Shown here: positions 58,686 through 64,000 of the stretch, in pieces
How positions within the stretch are numbered: position 1 is the first letter of the stretch
Layout of the letters: every line of letters starts with the position of its first letter
NCBI RefSeq assembly: GCF_947507565.1
Contig: NC_089178.1
Span: forward strand, 2,108,001-2,172,000
Direction of reading: 5' to 3'
DNA length: 64,000 nt
Source of the DNA: Oscarella lobularis
Lineage: Eukaryota; Porifera; Homoscleromorpha; Homosclerophorida; Oscarellidae
The notes under the pieces: generated by a model
Databases searched by the model: none
What the model saw: the letters and a program-made list of their open reading frames with translations, nothing else
What the model was told of the DNA's origin: nothing
Position numbers and translations under genes: made by a program

Positions 58686-58720
58686 GGATATAAAGTGCGC
58701 TAGCTGAGGTCGCTTTCAGT
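58686..58720 (+). promoter_or_regulatory. Probable TATA-type core promoter of an unidentified transcript
   Basis: GGATATAAAGTGCG (58686-58699) is identical over 14 bases to the TATA box before the PLPP6-like gene. A TTTCAGT initiator-like sequence follows about 25-30 nt downstream (58714-58720), the right spacing. The first ATG after it (58783) opens only about 19 codons, so a coding product would need splicing; a non-coding RNA is also possible. Confidence 0.4.
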
Positions 58721-61700
58721 ATTTTTCCTTGCTCTCATTCACTTTTAAAAACAGTGTACTCCTTCGCACTATTCAGTCTCAAATGAGTTGGGCTAAAATC
58801 GGTCAGCCACGGTGGAAAACCATATTGATGCAAATAGATTGATGTAGCACGAAATTAGAACGGCTTGATAGCAGCAACAGCACAGGTTGTCTGATTTGGC
58901 GTGTACTGGACTCTCTTTGCCATCCTACCGCCTCTTTCTGACGAATTATTTAGTAAATATACAGAAAATTATTTATTTTCGTGGGCGTGTCTTTTAGGTA
59001 TGTGAACAATTTTTGCCGCCTAAAACGAGGATGAAAGGAGGCCCCATTTCTGATCTGTGCAGATTATGACTCAGAGCGTTTCCCCTAGCTAACTAAGATG
59101 GCCACGGTTTTTACAGCTCTTCGCCTTTTGGCATTAGGCTATCTTGTCACTACTGCACATGACTCCACCGCCGTACTACTGTACCAGAAACTAATGGATA
59201 AAAGATAAAGCCTTTGCAAGAAAAGCAGTTGTAACGAAGAGCGTTCTTTCAAAACGAAATGTTAGCCCACGTGACTTGAATGAGCAAGCCCCCTTAGAAC
59301 ATTGGGCAAGCGCCGTGCGGTGCAGGCTCTCCGTGATCTGCTCTCTGTCTCCTGAAAGTTAGACGGCTGCTATTGTTCTCTCTACATCGTCTGAGATGGA
59401 TCCTGTGATAACGTAAACAGCGGAACCGTGAGAATTTTCTTCCTCTATCCATGCTTCTTTGTCTCTTTGCAATCGAACTCGCCGGAATCTCAAGGTAAAT
59501 TTGGCCAATCTGGTACCGTTTTTGGCAATAGTCCACGACAACAATCCGTTTTGTGACAAGGAAGGGAAGAAACGGCGCTCTCTCGTCGAAGCACAAAGTG
59601 AGATGAATTTGACCACTTTTGTTCAAGTCTACTTCTCTCCTTGGACTACTCAGAACAAATTAGAAGACTAACTATTATTGCCAAAATCAGCACTGTACTA
59701 TTAGATGGCTGCCGGAAAAAAATGAAAATCTACGTCAATGAGAATATTTTATTGTTAGGCATTAGCTTATTATTGAGATCAATTTTTTGTCTGAAGTCAA
59801 GTGTGAGGGCTAAACGAGACTATTGTGGCATTTTTTCACTCACATTGCACATACCGGCTTAAAAGAAGCGTATGTCTGACTATTGGACCGATATCGACAT
59901 GAAGACAAGCAGTACAAAGCACTGAAAGTTGCTTGAATCCGTTTGCATTTGGAGAAAGATGTTTTTGTGGGTTAATTGAGGTCTTGCTGTCTTATGACCA
60001 TCAGTTTCTCACTAACTGTTTGCTGAGGGAAGGGGAAATTGCTGTGTAGGACACACAAGCAACGGCACAGAACTCGTTTTAGGTGCCATTGATATTTTTT
60101 CGAATTGTTATCAAACCAAAGGACGATTCGATCGACCGTTGTCTGGTTTATGTCGATAATACTCATCTTTGTGGCATTGGACAGGGCTTTCTTCTATCTT
60201 AGATTGGTTCTAGACCACTTGGAATGTCTTCTGTTGAGTCTATGGCTTGCTGATTGCCGTGATCACCGCAATTTTCATTGCAATAATGGCAGAGAAGAAA
60301 GAGACGCGATGCTGCTTGCAGATAACGCGTTTAGTGATGAAGATCTATTTCAGTTTGGCTACTAAGGTCTAGGGATTCAGTAACGTCCTATAATAAAGGG
60401 CCTTTGATGTTGTTCACACATATTATGAGGTAGTTGACTTGCCAATCAAAATAAATCTTGAGCACTATTACAGATTGTAGTACAGTACCAGAGCAAGCAT
60501 TCTCTTCTTATAACGTAATAAACAAATTAAAGGTTAATAGATAGATAAATAAATAAATACAAATTAAAACCATTCTTCTTTAAAATTCCTTAGTAAAGCA
60601 TTGGTTCTTGTCAGCTAAAAAGAAAACAATAAAAAATGTAGCTAGGAATTCTGACGCCATTATGCTACCATGTGACCGTTTCTGCGAGCATGCTCGCAAA
60701 TAATCTCCTTTCCACGTGCAGCGGAGGTTTGGTTGCTTTACGTTTTTTGGACCTATCGGAACCGACCTATCTAATAACAGCACGCAGAAAAGTTGATCAA
60801 GCGCTCGAATTCTCGTCGTTCACGGTAGCGCCGCTACGGGCAATCCCGTTGCGGTGTGACGTCAGCAAAATTGCGCTTGCCCCGACTAATCGGGTTTCAA
60901 TTCGACGAAAATAGAGGTCAGTAGTCACCAAACGCCCTCTCTCGCGTCAATCTGACCGCGAGGACGTTTCCCGTTTGATTGCGTAGGCGTGGCAATTTGA
61001 TGGTAATAAATTTTTTAGGGCAATAGTAGTGCGAGGACCAAGGCAAAGGATACATAACTCCTTTCGTGAAAAAGAGGAGGAATTGGGGGCTGCAGTCCTC
61101 TGGATGGGAGAAATCAATATAATTGCCCTCCTCTGCTTATACTCTCAATGTTGTTAGAGATGTCCTCAAAAATGATTAGGAATCTTTTATAATGAAACGG
61201 CATTTTTGTATCGCGTTGGCGTGGCATATATGGGTCACGAGAATGCCGATGAGCATACTGAATAGTTGCGATTGGCTAAATAGTACACAAAGGGTAGATG
61301 GAATCGAAACAGGCGGATGCGTCAAAGCAAGAGATTGACTCGGCCCAGAACAAACGCGTTTGTGGGCAAGACGGTGAAATCCAGGTTTAGGCTGTCTGTG
61401 TACCAATGCATCGTTTTCGTAGATGACCGCGACCTAAGAGATGAATTTCTCAATCCTTCGTCAACGCCGAAGGTTGGTATCTCTACTGCTAGTATTAGAA
61501 TGTGTGCGATGTAACGAGACTGTATAGGGAAAAGAAAAAGCGCAAACGAAATCAACGCAGAGTCAAATGAAGAAAGCCTGACCATTAGTGAATGATTAGA
61601 GGATGAAGAGGGAACGTGACCGTCACTGAGACGACAATGGAATTCTAATGACGTTCATTTTTTCCTGTCTTTCTTGTTCTGCGTGGATTTTCGTGAAAAA

Positions 61701-62148
61701 TCAAATGTTTTCAGAGTAGAATCACGTTCACAGAAATTCTCTGTGCTGCGCTGATATTCATAAATGAGTTGCCGCTTCGCTCGTCTATATTCATTGACGC
61801 ACAATGCCTGTATGCATAATTTATTGCAACGCATGCAAAAAAATTAGGCAAGCTGGGAGAATTCAATACGGGCGTTTCATCTGCTCTTGGACTTAGCCAA
61901 TCAGGAATGCGAGAGACTTTCGCGTACAGTGCGACCGTATGAGTTCTGATTCGATCTCAGATTCGATCTCTATGATGTTCTTCGGAACCAGAAAGTGATT
62001 TGGGTCCCCCGCCATTCGTCAGTTCCACGAGGAGCTCATGCATCTTATATTCTCTATCTCTTATCCAAAATCGTTCCTTCTAGCTTAAGGACTATTCATT
62101 AATTATTGCCTATCGTGCCGGACTATCTATTATCGTCGCCTGGAAGCC
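58721..62148. other. Gene-poor stretch, no supported gene
   Basis: Only short frames are present on both strands. The longest on minus (59294-59626 and 59359-59616) overlap a plus frame at 59459-59671, and none resembles a family. At 60150 a plus frame opens about 71 codons with a hydrophobic start, but no context supports it. A TGACGTCA (CRE-like) site lies at about 60858. A duplicated GATTCGATCTC (about 61949-61971) and a CCAAT (about 61895) precede the frame at 62149. Base composition is more AT-rich than the gene-dense part. Confidence 0.4.
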
Positions 62149-62610
62149 ATGTTGCGCGTGTTGCTAAGAACAGCTCAAAAGAAATTCTATTTTTATTTCG
62201 TCGTGGGTATCAACCTTCTCTGTTTTACTCAGTCAAACTGCCACTCTGGGATAGAAAGCTCGACGGGGAAGATGATCTCCTTTCAGGATGCTCAGTGGCT
62301 TGGCAGACAATTGGCTTATTTATTGCTTCGTTGGGGGACTGATAACTATTTCTGGAAAAATCTTATATTTTTCCAGATGTACCTCAATTGGGGCTCCTCC
62401 AATCAAAACGATCTACTAAAGCTTATCATCCAGGGTAGAATCTTGAATGAGAAGCGTTTTTCTGATCAGGAGCACGTTTTTTTTACGGAATTTGTCTCTG
62501 GGAGAAAAATGGCGATTGTCTCTTGTCTGTGTCTAATGGTCGCAAGGTGTTCCCTTACTGTTAAGACGTTTCTGTATGAAGAGAATTTGGATAACGTCGA
62601 AAGGAGTTGA
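62149..62610 (+). CDS. Hypothetical single-exon ORF, 153 residues
   Basis: The frame from ATG 62149 (MLRVLLRTAQKKFYFYFVVG) begins with a basic-hydrophobic segment that could be a signal or anchor. It continues as a mixed, aromatic-rich sequence (QLAYLLLRWGTDNYFWKNLIFFQMYLNWG) to TGA 62608-62610. CCAAT and a TATATTC-like sequence lie 100-260 bp upstream. No family is recognised. Another frame (62106-62342) overlaps the first part. It may be fortuitous. Confidence 0.2.
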   Translation: MLRVLLRTAQKKFYFYFVVGINLLCFTQSNCHSGIESSTGKMISFQDAQWLGRQLAYLLLRWGTDNYFWKNLIFFQMYLNWGSSNQNDLLKLIIQGRILNEKRFSDQEHVFFTEFVSGRKMAIVSCLCLMVARCSLTVKTFLYEENLDNVERS

Positions 62611-64000
62611 CTTTCTCTTTAGTTTTTAGTGCCGTTGAAATTTTTTCTGCAGCCACCACATCACAAACTCCAGCACACTCCCAGATCCCAGTGTCACTTT
62701 ATTCAGCCACACACGCCGTGACAGTACTGACTACTTGAAATACCTACTCAAACGAGAAATTCACCGACACAGCTTTGATACGGGTTCTCTGTGTAATCAA
62801 CCGCATGGCAGAAAGACCACAAGAAATCAGTTTACCAGTTGAAGAAACAAGCAAAAGTGGAGCAGAACAGAATGAAAATGATGAGAACAGTGGAGCGAAT
62901 GGTGCATTTGTTTTAGTACTGAGCATTTTGACAATAGACCACACGTTTTGATAGACTGTGCCGTTGATGTGAGGCAGGACTATCTTGACAACATCACTGA
63001 CAAGGTTTGTCATCAGACTGCCTTTGTTTGCAGCGTTAGCGACATTTCGCTTTCAGACGACCGAGAATGCTGAAAAAGTAAAAGAAGAAACCGGAAACGA
63101 GAAAAATTAAATGCAGGGCTGAGAAAACTGAACAACGAGACTTGATTCATGTTCATCTATTTGTACACCGTTCGTGCGTTTGTGTTTGATGTGTTTGCTG
63201 TTGAAGTGTTCTATTTGACAAGCCTCTGACATGTGTAGCTCGGTCTGATTACAATTACAACCTACAGAAATTCCCCGTTTTCACAAGACCACGGCAATTT
63301 CATGTCATGGCGACATGGGCATTCTAAGAAAGGCATACAAAATTGTTAATGCATATGGCTACATCGACGGTTTGGACTTTGCTACAGCCTATACGGGCCT
63401 ACGGCGCAATCGAACCGAAAAGATGTAACTGCGATTTATCCGGGCGTTTGTTTTTGTTCTTCTTGTCCAATGAAATAACGAGATGCGAAGTGTCTCCTAA
63501 AAAGAGGTCGACGAAGGCGATCGCATAATCGAACTACATAATCGGACTCCAGGGCCACGAAGCGCATCTTTCGTCGCACCCTTGGCCTTGCTGAAATCCT
63601 CATATCTATGTTTATCTCATCGGCGTCCTTGTATGGATCATCTTGGCTGCAACTCATGTTTTAATCTGCAGCCTCTGATGCGAACGCGGCTGGCTTACTT
63701 CAAGTATCTGCGAATAGCATGTATGTATGTATTTATTTATTTTCTGTGACCTTACGGACAAATGCGATCAATTATTTTTGGCCGGTTCACAGGTAGTGCA
63801 TGAAACGTGTTAATTGATTTCTCTCGTTGGTCAGAGTTCAGACTTTGACGCAGCAGATTTTGCATCTTGCGAATTATGATGATGGAGATATATAAAATAG
63901 TTGGGGTAAGAGAAGCAAATATTGTTTTATTCAAAGGATACCTTTTTTCGTGGAGATACGAAAGTGAAACTAGGATGATTTCAGCAGCATATGCTTCTCA
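62611..64000. other. Terminal stretch, no supported gene
   Basis: A minus frame from ATG 63013 (89 codons, one hydrophobic segment) and a plus frame near 63343-63528 are the only notable openings; neither resembles a known family. TGTATGTATGTATTTATTTATTT-type simple sequence lies at 63719-63742. The sequence ends without a recognisable exon. Confidence 0.4.

Noticed and set aside
59359-59616. Spectrin-repeat-like fragment (KEAWIEEE) on the minus strand
   Set aside because: The match is seven or eight residues of low-complexity type, with no further repeat heptads, and an equally open frame exists on plus.

Overview
This is eukaryotic genomic DNA from a compact, intron-rich genome, most likely a non-bilaterian animal. 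I favour a sponge of the homoscleromorph type, but that is an inference from gene content. The first 56 kb holds about 22 recognisable genes. Introns are mostly 45-70 nt with GT-AG ends. Intergenic gaps are often 100-300 bp and neighbouring genes commonly start head to head. Gene content is typical of ciliated animals: alpha-spectrin with SH3 and EF hands, a DOK-type docking protein, an AKNA-domain protein, outer-arm docking protein ODAD3, CFAP77, tubulin acetyltransferase ATAT1, and selenoprotein F with a readable UGA (Sec) codon and SECIS. There is no operon, RBS, CRISPR array or other bacterial signature.

Layout. 1-2.8 kb: 3' part of GNPTAB (+). 2.8-3.9 kb: non-coding, with two tandem hairpins. 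3.9-9.8 kb: RIC1 (-), head to head with an SLC25A24-type Ca-regulated mitochondrial carrier (+, 10.0-11.9 kb). 12-20.4 kb, all minus: AKNA-like protein, GHITM, CFAP77, ATAT1, RPL35. 20.4-21.2 kb: selenoprotein F (+), whose ATG lies 29 bp from that of RPL35. 21.3-23.2 kb: single-exon BTB-Kelch gene (-), head to head with TMEM203 (+). 24-26.1 kb: two tandem mucin-like single-pass membrane proteins (-) with matching cytoplasmic tails. 26.4-31.3 kb: P5A ATPase ATP13A1 (-), head to head with an IQ-motif protein (+) ending in a DUF4347-like domain. 33.6-34.9 kb: cysteine-rich ephrin-receptor-like membrane protein (+). 35-36.1 kb: C6orf136-like mitochondrial protein (-). 36.3-39.1 kb: long coiled-coil protein (-). 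39.4-40.2 kb: unexplained GC-rich, apparently spliced locus (+). 40.4-40.7 kb: CHCHD5 (-). 41.1-51.6 kb: alpha-spectrin (-), head to head with DOK (+, 51.9-53.2 kb). 53.4-55.7 kb: ODAD3 (-), head to head with a PLPP6-type lipid phosphatase (+). 56.4-64 kb: gene-poor, with minisatellites, one plausible three-exon micro-gene and a TATA-type promoter.

Functional threads. Cilia: CFAP77, ATAT1 and ODAD3, perhaps the long coiled-coil and IQ proteins. Secretory pathway and Golgi: GNPTAB, RIC1, selenoprotein F, ATP13A1, TMEM203. Mitochondria: SLC25A24-like, GHITM, CHCHD5, C6orf136-like. Cell surface and cortex: mucin-like pair, cysteine-rich receptor-like protein, DOK, spectrin. The neighbours look like ordinary compact-genome neighbours, not a single pathway.

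Limits. Gene spans run from start codon to stop codon with introns included. Exon joins were inferred by eye from reading frame, GT-AG signals and remembered family sequence. Nothing was aligned or searched.
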